Assembly (NCBI GenBank): GCA_041595375.1
Contig: JBFHKL010000067.1
Coordinates: 1-16,412, forward strand
Direction: 5' to 3'
DNA length: 16,412 nt
DNA from: Saccharicrinis sp041595375
Lineage (GTDB): Bacteria > Bacteroidota > Bacteroidia > Bacteroidales > Marinilabiliaceae
Shown: positions 7,459-15,929 of the stretch, one piece after another
How positions within the stretch are numbered: the stretch's first letter is position 1
Layout: each line of letters starts with the position of its first letter
Notes under the pieces: generated by a model
What the model saw: the letters and a program-made list of their open reading frames with translations, nothing else
Databases searched by the model: none
Told to the model about the DNA's origin: nothing
Program-made: the position numbers and the translations under genes

Positions 7459-8226
7459 TTATTCAAAAATATCGTTTAAAATACCTCGTGAATCTCCTTT
7501 ATTACTATTCGCTTTTCCCGGAGAAAGTTGACTGATTAATTTACTAATAGGTAAAGACTGTAACCAAACTTTCCCTGTTCCTTTAAGCGTAGCTAAAAAC
7601 AAGCCTTCGCCACCAAATAACATTGATTTTAAGCCCCCGGAACGTTCTACATCAAAATCAATTCCTTCCTGAAAACCTACAACACAACCGGTATCTACCC
7701 TCAGTGTTTCATTGTTCAATTCATATTCTATTAATGTACCTCCGGCATGAATAAAGGCCATCCCATCACCTTGAATTTTCTGAAGAATAAAGCCTTCGCC
7801 ACCGAAAAAGCCAGCTCCCAGTTTCTGATTAAGGTGCATACTGATTTTTGTGCCCAATGCTGCGCATAAAAACGAATCACGTTGCACAATAACACTTCCT
7901 CCTATGGCCGCTAAATCAACCGGAACTATAGTCCCTGGATAAGGTGCAGCAAAAGCAACATGGCTTTTTCCACTACCGTTATGTGTAAAATGAGTAATAA
8001 AAATGGATTCTCCGGTTATTTTACGAGCTGCTGCAGAAATAAGCTTACCAAACAAGCCTTTATCCGGCTCTGACCCATCACCCATTTTTGCCTCAAAATC
8101 AATACCTTCTTTCATATACAGCATAGCACCTGCTTCTGCAATAACAGTTTCTTTTGGGTCTAATTCAATTTCAACATACTGAATATCATGACCACCAATT
8201 TTGTAATCTACTTCGTGGGAATTCAT
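7459..8226 (-). CDS. AIM24/TIGR00266-family protein
   Basis: 255 residues from ATG 8226; the frame extends further upstream without a convincing start. It matches the AIM24 (DUF124) family: an opening YKIGGHDIQYVEIELDPKET, AEAGAMLYM, SGKSHVAFAAPYPGTIVPV, FGGEGFILQKIQGDG, GGTLIEYEL, and FGGEGLFLATLKGTGKVWLQ near the end, in the glycine-rich beta-helical pattern of the family. It is cytoplasmic, with no signal peptide. The biochemical role of bacterial members is unknown; the namesake is a yeast mitochondrial protein. A tail of about 25 polar residues follows the conserved core. It is the last gene of the minus-strand run from OmpA, 85 bp after the DUF3592 gene. Confidence 0.9.
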   Translation of the reverse strand: MNSHEVDYKIGGHDIQYVEIELDPKETVIAEAGAMLYMKEGIDFEAKMGDGSEPDKGLFGKLISAAARKITGESIFITHFTHNGSGKSHVAFAAPYPGTIVPVDLAAIGGSVIVQRDSFLCAALGTKISMHLNQKLGAGFFGGEGFILQKIQGDGMAFIHAGGTLIEYELNNETLRVDTGCVVGFQEGIDFDVERSGGLKSMLFGGEGLFLATLKGTGKVWLQSLPISKLISQLSPGKANSNKGDSRGILNDIFE

Positions 8227-8311
8227 ATTTTTTGTTTTTAAGGCACAGTAGGCATAAAAAGAGTAGTACTTATTTATACACTGCACAGGTTAATATTCAT
8301 ATTCTTTATCT

Positions 8312-8797
8312 TCAAAAAAAGAGACGTTTTAACATTCCGAACACCATTAATACCGAAACAACACAGAAAAATAAAGGAAGCTTTAATAATAAGCCTAATA
8401 AAAATCCGGTACCTGTTTCGAGTACTGAAGTATTCGGAAATTCAGGATCGTAAAACACTTTTACTTTGGTACCAACAGCATATTTTTTCAGGGTTTTCTT
8501 CACACTACTTTTCATGCTTGTTCTACTGCTGACAGAACTAATACCTGTCTCGGTAAAATCAAAACCATTAACCTGGTATTTATAAGACACATCTGCTGAA
8601 TACATATTGTTACCGTCGCTATTTCGCGATTTGCGCAGTTCCGAACGTATTATTGTTCCATCTACTGTTGGCCATTCTTTCGTTTCTGCAGCTTCTTTAG
8701 CTAAAGGCTTTGTTATATATTGATAAGCCATTAGTCCCGAAATAAAGAATACGGCAGCAAAAATCAGTGTCTTGATAGGCGATTGTCTATTTCTCAT
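8312..8797 (-). CDS. DUF3592 membrane protein
   Basis: 161 residues. One membrane segment near the N-terminus (about 8-27) and one near the C-terminus (about 130-156) flank an extracytoplasmic domain. That domain has EWPTVDGTIIRSEL, ADVSYKYQVNGFDFT and VGTKVKVFYDPEFPNTSVLE, the hallmark order of DUF3592 proteins (W-x-x-x-x-G-x-I, Y-x-Y-x-V-x-G, V-x-V-x-Y-x-P-x-x-P). Function of the family is unknown. It lies 33 bp after the lipoprotein gene and 85 bp before AIM24, in one direction, and is probably co-transcribed. Confidence 0.88.
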   Translation of the reverse strand: MRNRQSPIKTLIFAAVFFISGLMAYQYITKPLAKEAAETKEWPTVDGTIIRSELRKSRNSDGNNMYSADVSYKYQVNGFDFTETGISSVSSRTSMKSSVKKTLKKYAVGTKVKVFYDPEFPNTSVLETGTGFLLGLLLKLPLFFCVVSVLMVFGMLKRLFF

Positions 8798-8830
8798 TAT
8801 TAATAATTATAAAGGTTATTTTAGAAGATG

Positions 8831-9307
8831 TTATTGTTGGTTTTCCTTTGAATTTTCAAATGCCTGACAATGCTTAGCATGCACCTGTTCCATACGCTGT
8901 TCAAACTGCTTCCAGACTTGATTAAGCGCTTCTACCTCAGCATCCGAAAGTTGCTTATCCAGCTCCATGCGCATATCTGTAAACTTGCTCCATTTGCTCA
9001 TAATTTCAGCTGATTTAATCGTCATTTCTCCAGTCGCTCTAACCAGTTTTAACTTGTCCATCATACTCAGTTCCGATTCATCCATACCTGCATATTCGCC
9101 TACATCATCAAACATATCATCTACTAAAGCAGCATAGCTATTAGCTACTTCAGTAACTCCTTCTATATAATTAAGCACTTGCTTATTACCTTTCAACTCT
9201 ACAGGAATCTCTACTTTTATCTCGCCCAGTTTTTCCGTTTCATTCCTATTGTTACCACAGGCATAAAGTAATGTTATTGCCACCAATAGGATCGTTAGCT
9301 TTTTCAT
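8831..9307 (-). CDS. Small lipoprotein of unknown function
   Basis: 158 residues from ATG 9307; the longer open frame overlaps the OmpA gene and has no signal peptide, so the internal ATG is preferred. The signal MKKLTILLVAITLLYA is followed by Cys17, a standard lipobox (LYAC). The mature part is mostly alpha-helical and charged (VLNYIEGVTEVANSYAALVD, SEIMSKWSKFTDMRMELDKQ-like stretches), consistent with a helical bundle or coiled coil. I do not recognise the family. It begins 37 bp after the OmpA-family gene and is probably an operon partner. Confidence 0.75.
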   Translation of the reverse strand: MKKLTILLVAITLLYACGNNRNETEKLGEIKVEIPVELKGNKQVLNYIEGVTEVANSYAALVDDMFDDVGEYAGMDESELSMMDKLKLVRATGEMTIKSAEIMSKWSKFTDMRMELDKQLSDAEVEALNQVWKQFEQRMEQVHAKHCQAFENSKENQQ

Positions 9308-9344
9308 GGTTTGTAATTTTGAGTTTATTAATCGTTGGTCTTTT

Positions 9345-10583
9345 TTACTTCTTAACAAATTCCACCCTACGATTATTAGCTTTTCCTTCGGGAGTATTAT
9401 TATTATCCAGAGGGGCACCTTCTCCAAAACCTTTACTGCTCAATCTGTCGACAGTGATTCCCATTGCAATAAGCTTATCCACAACAGCTTTAGCTCGCTG
9501 TTCCGAAAGGGTTTGGTTTTTAGTATCGTCGCCATCGGCATCTGTGTGGCCTTCAACGCTAAATTGTAGCTCAGGATTTTTGGTCATCAATTCGTAAATT
9601 TTATTGATTGACCCCATACTTTCAGGCTTAAGTGTAGCTTTGTTTACATCGAAACGAATACCATTACAGATAATCTTTCCATCGGTCATTACCCGATCGT
9701 AATACTTTACACCCCCTTTAGCAATGCGGAAATTTTTTGCATAAAAAGCTTTTTGCTCCGAAGCATCGGCAAAATAAGGATAGAATGTAAAACCTGTAGG
9801 GTTCTCGGTGTAACGAGGAATATTCACCAGCCGGGTATCATCAAGGTAAACCTTTAGTTTTCCTTTTGTATAAGCCAGCGATACATGAGTCCAACAACCA
9901 TTTTCATAGTAGCTATAATCTCTTTCCGGATGTTCAATATAGCCATTAGATGGCGTATTAACTCTTATTGGTGTAATTTCAAACTCTTGTGGAGAACTCT
10001 GAGGATTATTCTTCTTATCGGTTAAATAAACAGAAAGTCGATTGCCATCTTTGGGTGTATAATAATCAAATTCAATAGTAAATACATCCGGTAAATAATC
10101 TTCGTTTGAAAATTCTAAATAAGGGATTATCTCACCTCCATCTAAAAACATGATAACGTTTTCGCCATTCACCTTAGCTATCTCAACTTGTCCTTGTATG
10201 AGATCCCAACGACTTGGAAACTCACCATTTTCTTCCATAATATCCGGACCATCTTCAAAAATAACCTCATCGCCTGGCACAAAATCGAAGCTACTCCATT
10301 GCACATCCATTTTCATCGGGCCAGACTCCTCGGTAGTAGAATTTTTATTTTCAGCAGTATCAGTAGTTGCATTCTCCCCTTTCTTATTTTTCTTTTTACC
10401 GAAAAGACCTCCAATACCCTCTTCCAACTTATCGAACCCTTTATCAACTTCCTGATCTATTTTATTATTGGTTCGATTTGTCCCCTGCCGTTTTACAACA
10501 TTTTTAGGATTAACAACTTGTGCATTCGTAAAAAAACAAACTAACGAGAGACTAAAAACAAGTACTGATATTACATTTTTCAT
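9345..10583 (-). CDS. OmpA-family protein with N-terminal beta-sandwich
   Basis: 412 residues. The signal peptide ends near NAQ (residue 22). A polar linker (about 30-95, rich in Lys, Asn and Thr) leads to a domain at about 95-295. This domain, with FTIEFDYYTPKDGNRLSVYL and WTHVSLAYTKGKLKVYLDDT, resembles LamG/concanavalin-type beta-sandwiches. The C-terminal 107 residues are a clear OmpA peptidoglycan-binding domain: IRFDVNKATLKPES, FSVEGHTDADGDD, LSEQRAKAVVDKL, LSSKGFGE and NRRVEF. It probably anchors the cell wall to the outer membrane or a surface structure. It is the first gene of a run with the lipoprotein, DUF3592 and AIM24 genes. Confidence 0.92.
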   Translation of the reverse strand: MKNVISVLVFSLSLVCFFTNAQVVNPKNVVKRQGTNRTNNKIDQEVDKGFDKLEEGIGGLFGKKKNKKGENATTDTAENKNSTTEESGPMKMDVQWSSFDFVPGDEVIFEDGPDIMEENGEFPSRWDLIQGQVEIAKVNGENVIMFLDGGEIIPYLEFSNEDYLPDVFTIEFDYYTPKDGNRLSVYLTDKKNNPQSSPQEFEITPIRVNTPSNGYIEHPERDYSYYENGCWTHVSLAYTKGKLKVYLDDTRLVNIPRYTENPTGFTFYPYFADASEQKAFYAKNFRIAKGGVKYYDRVMTDGKIICNGIRFDVNKATLKPESMGSINKIYELMTKNPELQFSVEGHTDADGDDTKNQTLSEQRAKAVVDKLIAMGITVDRLSSKGFGEGAPLDNNNTPEGKANNRRVEFVKK

Positions 10584-10644
10584 GATGATTAAAATTTAAT
10601 TTTATCGTAAAATCGAATGAGTTACACATCTTTTAAAAGCAGCA

Positions 10645-11013
10645 TTAAATGATTTTAACATTCAGTGTTTTCTCAATTTCCTCCCTAAACTTTTTTTCCA
10701 TCTGACTGCTTACCGGAATTGTGTTACCTCCTTCTAAATAAATTTCCAAAGTATGATTTTTGGTAATACTCTTGATGTAATTTAGATTTACTAAATACAA
10801 ATGATGAGGACGGATAAAGTCATCTCCTTTTAATTTTTTCTCTACTTCCTGAAGAGATACAGAAACTTTTATTTGACCGTAATTTTTCACGTAAAAGATG
10901 GTGAATGAATGATCACTCCTGCAATACAGTATATCATCGATATTGATATAATGATAAAAGTCTTTACTGGACAAAATGGCCTTATTTAATTCCTTTTTCA
11001 TGAGCTGTTGCAT
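10645..11013 (-). CDS. Stand-alone LytTR DNA-binding protein
   Basis: About 122 residues from ATG 11013; a GTG at 11022 and an ATG at 11001 are alternatives. It is a LytTR domain almost alone: INIDDILYCRSDHSFTIFYV, then SVSLQEVEKKL, FIRPHHLYLVNLNYIKSI and GGNTIPVSSQMEKKF, matching the domain's usual order. There is no receiver domain, so it cannot be directly phosphorylated. It could act by competing with, or partnering, the full LytTR response regulator encoded just upstream. The OmpA gene begins 61 bp downstream, and a candidate 21-bp-period operator lies 52 bp upstream. Confidence 0.85.
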   Translation of the reverse strand: MQQLMKKELNKAILSSKDFYHYINIDDILYCRSDHSFTIFYVKNYGQIKVSVSLQEVEKKLKGDDFIRPHHLYLVNLNYIKSITKNHTLEIYLEGGNTIPVSSQMEKKFREEIEKTLNVKII

Positions 11014-11064
11014 TAAATTCACAATACAAAGGAATGCAACTAAGGCGAGAAAAATGGAGTACTC

Positions 11065-11110
11065 TTGAAAGCGGGTGAGCTATTTTTGAAAGCGGTAAGT
11101 TTTTAAGCGG
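11065..11110 (-). promoter_or_regulatory. Candidate LytTR-type operator
   Basis: TTGAAAGCGG occurs at 11065-11074 and 11086-11095, a start-to-start distance of 21 bp, two turns of the helix; a partial third AAGCGG is at 11105-11110. LytTR proteins such as AgrA bind 9-bp direct repeats about 12 bp apart, which gives the same 21-bp period. It lies upstream of the stand-alone LytTR gene and just below the LytTR response regulator gene. The repeat and spacing are seen; binding is inferred, and the bases do not obviously match a known LytTR consensus. The rest of 11014-11236 shows only a hairpin-like inverted repeat at 11211-11238 without a T-run. Confidence 0.45.
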
Positions 11111-11236
11111 ATCATCTGGCATGACTGTAAAGCCATACACATAACAACATAAAAACACGTCAATAATTATAATAATACATAAACTAACCGAGCGGGCAGC
11201 ATAGCTATTAAATATTGATATGCTTTATATCAAATA

Positions 11237-11986
11237 TTACCTGATTAAATTTTGTAATTCGTCGAATGCAATATGCTTCCTGCGTTTAGAAACAGGTATT
11301 TCTGTATTATCATTCATAATGATAAAACCACCATCTGACTTATCCATTCTTATTACTGCATTTATATTGACAAGAAATGACTGATGAGGGCGCATAAATC
11401 CATATTTTGATAACAATTGACTATACTCTTTAAGGCTTTTAGATACCAAAACAGGTTTTTTATCTTTTATAAAAAATGTAGTATAACTGTTATCACTCTT
11501 ACAATAATTAATATCGCAGATATTTATGATATGGAGTGCTTCGGCAGTGCGCAACACTATCTTTTTAGGACTTTCTTTGGAGGAGTACTGTTGCTCAAAG
11601 TATTCAGTTTGCAACAATATTTCATCTTGTTTATAATGTGCAATTGCTTTATAGATGGCATCACAAAACTCATATTCATTTACCGGTTTAATAATATAAT
11701 CAATGGCACTAAACTTGATGGCTTTAATAGCATATTGATTATATGCCGTAATAAAAAGCACTTTAAAAGAATATGGCTTACAAGCCTGAAGAACCTGAAA
11801 ACAGTTGCCATCGGCCAGCTCAATATCCAATAAAACTAAATCGGGATTTGTACTTTTAAGTAAATCAATAGATTCTTTAACGCTTTCCGCTTCACCAACA
11901 ATTTCCATTTCAGGAAAGTTATTCAATAGTAAATTCCGATTTGTTTCTCTTAAAGCTTTTTCGTCTTCTATAATTACTACTCTCAT
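11237..11986 (-). CDS. LytTR response regulator
   Basis: 249 residues. The receiver (about 1-120) has E7/D8 acidic residues, phospho-acceptor Asp54 in LVLLDIELADG, switch Thr80 and Lys100 in DYIIKPVNE. The C-terminal LytTR domain (about 140-249) has CDINYCKSDNSYTTFFI, KSLKEYSQLL, MRPHQSFLVNINAVIRM and NDNTEIPVSKRRK, the same motif order as the stand-alone LytTR protein below. It starts 3 bp after the LytS-type kinase gene and is clearly its partner. It probably regulates the genes that follow. Confidence 0.95.
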   Translation of the reverse strand: MRVVIIEDEKALRETNRNLLLNNFPEMEIVGEAESVKESIDLLKSTNPDLVLLDIELADGNCFQVLQACKPYSFKVLFITAYNQYAIKAIKFSAIDYIIKPVNEYEFCDAIYKAIAHYKQDEILLQTEYFEQQYSSKESPKKIVLRTAEALHIINICDINYCKSDNSYTTFFIKDKKPVLVSKSLKEYSQLLSKYGFMRPHQSFLVNINAVIRMDKSDGGFIIMNDNTEIPVSKRRKHIAFDELQNLIR

Positions 11987-11989
11987 TAT

Positions 11990-13897
11990 TTAGTCTATGA
12001 TAGGCACGGCAATACTAACTTCTGTTCCTTTATTGGGCGAACTTTTGATATAACAACCGGCTCGTTTGGTATATTTTCTTTTTAACAAGGCTATTCGTTG
12101 GTTAAATATAAGCATAGCCATAGACTTATGCCCATTATTTGCACGTTCTTTTTTATCAAACCCACTTCCGTTATCACGAACGCATACTTTTAAGGTTTCA
12201 TCGCAATCCTCAATAGATATTTTTAATTCACCCCCCTCTGTTTTATTTCTTAAGCCATGCTTTATGGCATTTTCAACAAAGGGCTGAATAAGCATAGGGG
12301 GAATATTGATCAATTCAGTTTCTACAGAATCATCATAATCAATTGAATAGCTAAAGCTATGCTGAAAACGCATTTGTTCGAGCTTAATATAATTATGCAA
12401 AGCTTCTATTTCATCATCGAGCATAACCGTATTCATGGCGGAGTGGTCAAGAATAGATCGGGTGAGTGAGGCAAAATTATTGAGATAACCAGCGGCTTCT
12501 TTCGTATTGTTATTGAGCATATAATTTTGAATACTCCCCAAAGCATTGAACAAAAAGTGAGGATTCATTTGTGAGCGCAACAACTGCATACGCAGATTTT
12601 CTTGCTTTTGGTGGTTCTGTTTTTTGTAACGATAATATAACAAAACACCAATAATTAAAACCAGAAGCAACAATATAGAAACAACCACAAATAGCACAAT
12701 ACGCTGGTTTTTAATTTTATTTTCGGCCGAAAGCAATTCTATTTGTTGTTCCTTTTTTTCTGTTTCGTATTGGGTCTCCAGCTCTTCTATTTGTTTTTTA
12801 TTTTCTTCTTTACGCAGTTTGGCTTCATAAGTCCTAAGGGTATCGTTCCAGTTATAGGCTAACTGATAATTATGGAGTTTAAAATTTAGTTCATACAATA
12901 AAGCGATACAATCTTGTTTTATGGCCGGATATAACTGAATATTCTGATTTTGGATATTTTTACTCGCTATTTCCAGAGCTTCTTTATTTCGTTCCAACAT
13001 TTTTAATGTTTCTGCTTTCACGTTAAAAACAGCCATCTGAAAATAGGGCACATCACCAAAATATTGTACCGATTTATTGGCATATAGCAATGCTTTTTGA
13101 GGCAAATCCTGAATTTGAAAAATAAGCGAACTATTCAGTAAAGCAATGCCCATTCCCTGATCGTAACCTTCAGGCTCACTTATCTGCATAATGGTATCAT
13201 AATAAGCCAGCGCCATTTCAAACTTTTCTTCCGCCTCCGCTATTCTTCCCAAATTATTATAAATCATCACCACGTCAGTCATAATGGCAGATTGCTTGTT
13301 ATCTTTATTACTATAAGCTTTTTGCACATAACACTTCCACTTATCTATATTCCCAATACTCTGAAATATTTCGCCTACCATAATATAGTCGTAACAAATA
13401 CCTTCTTGTATATTATTTTTCTCTTTAATTTCGAGTGCTTCAATAGCAAATGCTATAGCTTTTTCTGTTTTCCCCGATGTACCGTAATTACCACTAAGGT
13501 TCATTTTAATGATAGCTACTAGTTCTTTGTTATCAATAAGCTCTGCACTTTTTAATGCCTGTTCATAGTATTGAGTAGAGGTATTACAATCCCCTTCAAT
13601 CCAATAGATACCACCCAGGTAATTGGCTGTTTTTGCAACTATTTCTTCATCCGGAATTTTATTAGCTGCCTGTAAGGCCTCTTTTAAATGATAGATTGCT
13701 TTTTCAATGTCTCCATTTTCATCTAAGTAAACACCATAATTATAATGTATTTTAGATATACTTTTGGGGTCGTTTCCTGCTTGTTGTATTTGCTTATTAA
13801 ATGATACTTGTACTGAATCGGCTTGATGATTCTTTGCACAAATATTTAGCGCGTAGATAATAAATAATGCCAATAAGGTTAGTTTGGATTTTTTCAT
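11990..13897 (-). CDS. LytS-type TPR sensor histidine kinase
   Basis: 635 residues. The signal peptide (about 1-21) exports an N-terminal region of TPR repeats (about 47-350; for example KAIYHLKEALQAA, YYEQALKSAEL, KAIAFAIEALEI, YANKSVQYFG). A coiled coil (about 355-397) precedes a single membrane helix (about 400-421). The cytoplasmic kinase has the His_kinase (PF06580) box QMNPHFLFNALGSIQNYM with His447, followed by an ATPase region with VENAIKHGLRN (Asn543) and DNGSGFD (Asp575). The sensing part thus lies in the periplasm. The LytTR regulator gene follows after 3 bp. A TAAATTTG (-7-like) lies at 13910-13903, only 6 bp before the ATG, with no good -33. Confidence 0.93.
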   Translation of the reverse strand: MKKSKLTLLALFIIYALNICAKNHQADSVQVSFNKQIQQAGNDPKSISKIHYNYGVYLDENGDIEKAIYHLKEALQAANKIPDEEIVAKTANYLGGIYWIEGDCNTSTQYYEQALKSAELIDNKELVAIIKMNLSGNYGTSGKTEKAIAFAIEALEIKEKNNIQEGICYDYIMVGEIFQSIGNIDKWKCYVQKAYSNKDNKQSAIMTDVVMIYNNLGRIAEAEEKFEMALAYYDTIMQISEPEGYDQGMGIALLNSSLIFQIQDLPQKALLYANKSVQYFGDVPYFQMAVFNVKAETLKMLERNKEALEIASKNIQNQNIQLYPAIKQDCIALLYELNFKLHNYQLAYNWNDTLRTYEAKLRKEENKKQIEELETQYETEKKEQQIELLSAENKIKNQRIVLFVVVSILLLLVLIIGVLLYYRYKKQNHQKQENLRMQLLRSQMNPHFLFNALGSIQNYMLNNNTKEAAGYLNNFASLTRSILDHSAMNTVMLDDEIEALHNYIKLEQMRFQHSFSYSIDYDDSVETELINIPPMLIQPFVENAIKHGLRNKTEGGELKISIEDCDETLKVCVRDNGSGFDKKERANNGHKSMAMLIFNQRIALLKRKYTKRAGCYIKSSPNKGTEVSIAVPIID

Positions 13898-13986
13898 ATA
13901 AACAAATTTAATAAAAATCCTCTAACTATCTATAACAGAATCTGTAGTCTCTACCCTAACACACTTATCCTCTTTAAACCGGTGTT

Positions 13987-14279
13987 TTAATAGATAATGC
14001 CTAAACTATCGATAGCAGCAGCTCTTGCGTAAGCCAAAAGACGAGGACATTGCAATGAACCATCATTAATTGCTAAGTTACTAATGACATAATCTTGCCC
14101 ATTAAAAGTACCTGTAAATATAATTTCTCGATGCCCAATAACAGAAAAGCCAAGCGTAGCAGTCCACTCAATTTACCATGCAAATTATTACTAATTCTCT
14201 AATGTTCTAACACCTATAGTGATTAGCATTTGTACCCATATGCCGGTAAATACTGCAAGCAAAAGGCAAGAGTAAGCAT
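13987..14279 (-). pseudogene. Second GLUG-type protein remnant
   Basis: On the minus strand ATG at 14279 gives MLTLAFCLQYLPAYGYKC then stop, resembling a truncated signal peptide. Further along a different frame reads GFSVIGHREIIFTGTFNGQD followed by YVISNLAIN, ending LLAYARAAAIDSLGIIY at a TAA at 13987. These match GFSPIA..., FTGIYHGQGYVVDSLTI and following parts of the 265-1154 pseudogene. Several stops interrupt it, and repeats and C-terminus are missing. It occupies most of the 457-bp stretch between the LytS kinase and the ABC gene, in which I see no other gene. Confidence 0.65.
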
Positions 14280-14354
14280 AAGTCGATTCTTTAATTAATA
14301 TTTTTAAATTATATGAAGAGTAAATCCTAAAATAACAATTAGCAGATATTAAAT

Positions 14355-15593
14355 TTAAGATACAACAACTCCTTTAGAACCTGTTTCTGACTTTACTAGT
14401 TCATAAATAAAATCAGGTTTTAACCCCTCTTCCTTACGGTGCGATACATACACAATAGAAGTAGTGCTTTCTGCAGCAATTTTTTGAATCAGCTGCACCA
14501 TTAGCGAAGCATGGTAATCATCCAAACCAGTAGAAGGTTCGTCTAAAATAAGCAAAGGAGGATGCTTAATCATCGCACGGGCAATCAATACCATACGCTG
14601 GTCCACCTGAGACAGTCGATAAAAACGATTCTCTTTTTTGTCCATTAAACCCAGGGTATGTAGCCATTCCTGGGCTAAACGACGTTGACTGTCAGATGGT
14701 TTCTGATACAAGCCAACACTATCTACCAAACCGGAGATTATCATTTGCTCAACGGTATGATTACTTTGAAATAATTCGGTCATAGAAGGAGTAAAATAAC
14801 CCATTTTTTCTTTTAGCTCCCATACACTCTCTCCACTCCCTTTTTTATGACCAAATAAATAAATCTCTTGGCCAAAAGCCTTAGGGTTGTCACCATAGAT
14901 CATGGACAACAGAGTTGTTTTTCCTGAACCATTGGATCCCATGAGATGCCAGAACTCGTTCTGACCAATGGTCCAGTTAATGTCATTCAGAACACATCTA
15001 CCCTCATAATTAACCTTAACCTGTCTAATTTCAATGAGCTTTGCAGGAATATCATTATACACAGACAAGGGGGAAGGTATTTTACCTTGTAAGAATGCCT
15101 TTCTCTGGTGTAGGTTCTTATCCCTGAATTGATCAATAGTATAAAATGCGCCCACCTGCTCCTCTTCAATCACCAGCACGTTGGTAATAAAGGGTAGTAT
15201 ATCACTATGCCTTTTAAATATTTGGATTAAAGGTATTTGCCCTGCAATTGCTATCAAGCTATTCTTTAAATCATTGACTGATTCAACATCTAAACAATCA
15301 AATGGATTATCTAACACCAAAAAATCAGGCTGTAGCTGAAATAAATAGTTCAGCAAGGCTTTTCGCTGCTCTCCACTGCTATAAGTACGTATGCTTCTGG
15401 AAGAATCACCAGTTAACAAAAAACGATCGTGTCGTATTTCATCATCAATCATTTTTTCAAGTGTAATAGTCGAAAATAAAAGTCCCTTTTTATGACTAAG
15501 TTCTTTTATTTCGGCACTCTCACCTTGTAACAACTGCTGAATCCATTTTCCTTTAACAATAAGATTCCGACTCTCTATGGCATAATGCTTCAA
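14355..15593 (-). CDS. ModF-like double ABC ATPase, N-terminal half without P-loop
   Basis: 412 residues, cytoplasmic. The C-terminal half (about 185-412) is a full ABC ATPase: Walker A MGSNGSGKTTLL (Lys225), Walker B LLILDEP with Glu352, H-loop His385; its signature is LSQVDQ instead of LSGGQ, as often degenerate in ModF (E. coli LSWGQ). GxxKGSGESVWELKEKMGYFT also matches ModF. The N-terminal half keeps a signature YSSGEQRKALL (71-81) and Walker B with LDNPFDCLD, where the catalytic Glu is Asn96, but has no Walker A and is about 80 residues shorter than the ModF first half. The start must be TTG at 15593, since a stop (TAA) lies two codons upstream and no ATG comes before residue 48. No permease is nearby; the substrate or role is unknown, and molybdate is only suggested by similarity. 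Confidence 0.82.
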   Translation of the reverse strand: MKHYAIESRNLIVKGKWIQQLLQGESAEIKELSHKKGLLFSTITLEKMIDDEIRHDRFLLTGDSSRSIRTYSSGEQRKALLNYLFQLQPDFLVLDNPFDCLDVESVNDLKNSLIAIAGQIPLIQIFKRHSDILPFITNVLVIEEEQVGAFYTIDQFRDKNLHQRKAFLQGKIPSPLSVYNDIPAKLIEIRQVKVNYEGRCVLNDINWTIGQNEFWHLMGSNGSGKTTLLSMIYGDNPKAFGQEIYLFGHKKGSGESVWELKEKMGYFTPSMTELFQSNHTVEQMIISGLVDSVGLYQKPSDSQRRLAQEWLHTLGLMDKKENRFYRLSQVDQRMVLIARAMIKHPPLLILDEPSTGLDDYHASLMVQLIQKIAAESTTSIVYVSHRKEEGLKPDFIYELVKSETGSKGVVVS

Positions 15594-15895
15594 TGCTTAA
15601 CTATTTAAATTTGATAAAGTGTATTTCATCCCAATGGCTCATTTCCAATCTAATATTTTATGCAATAAAACCTATTTATGCAAACAGACTACAAAGTCAA
15701 CCATTTCACCTTATATATTCTATTCGTTATCAATACTGGACTGCCCCTAAATACATTTTCTGAGAGGCACAAAAAATCACACAAAGATAAGCTCTTTTTC
15801 GAATGTTATTTTCTCCTTTACGCACTCCATCTTCTTAAAAAACATTAAATTTGAGCAAACACCCCTTTATATTTCGCTTATTTCCCAATAATTGA

Positions 15896-15903
15896 TAATT
15901 TTG
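15896..15903 (+). promoter_or_regulatory. Possible -7 element before the gene at 15930
   Basis: TAATTTTG fits the TAnnTTTG consensus about 27 bp before the ATG. The -33 position has only TTTC. The rest of the 336-bp divergent region (15594-15929) shows nothing else I can support. Confidence 0.4.
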
Positions 15904-15929
15904 AGGAATTAACACCAAAATAAACAACA

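Noticed and set aside
7317..7535. Plus-strand ORF of 72 codons
   Set aside because: It overlaps the 3' end of the AIM24 gene on the other strand, has no recognisable motif, and its composition looks like non-coding A+T-rich DNA.
10150..10544. Plus-strand ORFs opposite the OmpA gene
   Set aside because: Shadow frames of a well-supported gene on the minus strand.
11211..11238. Inverted repeat AATATTGATAT / ATATCAAATATT at the end of the LytTR regulator gene
   Set aside because: It is A+T-rich, lacks a T-run after it and overlaps the stop codon, so I did not call it a terminator.
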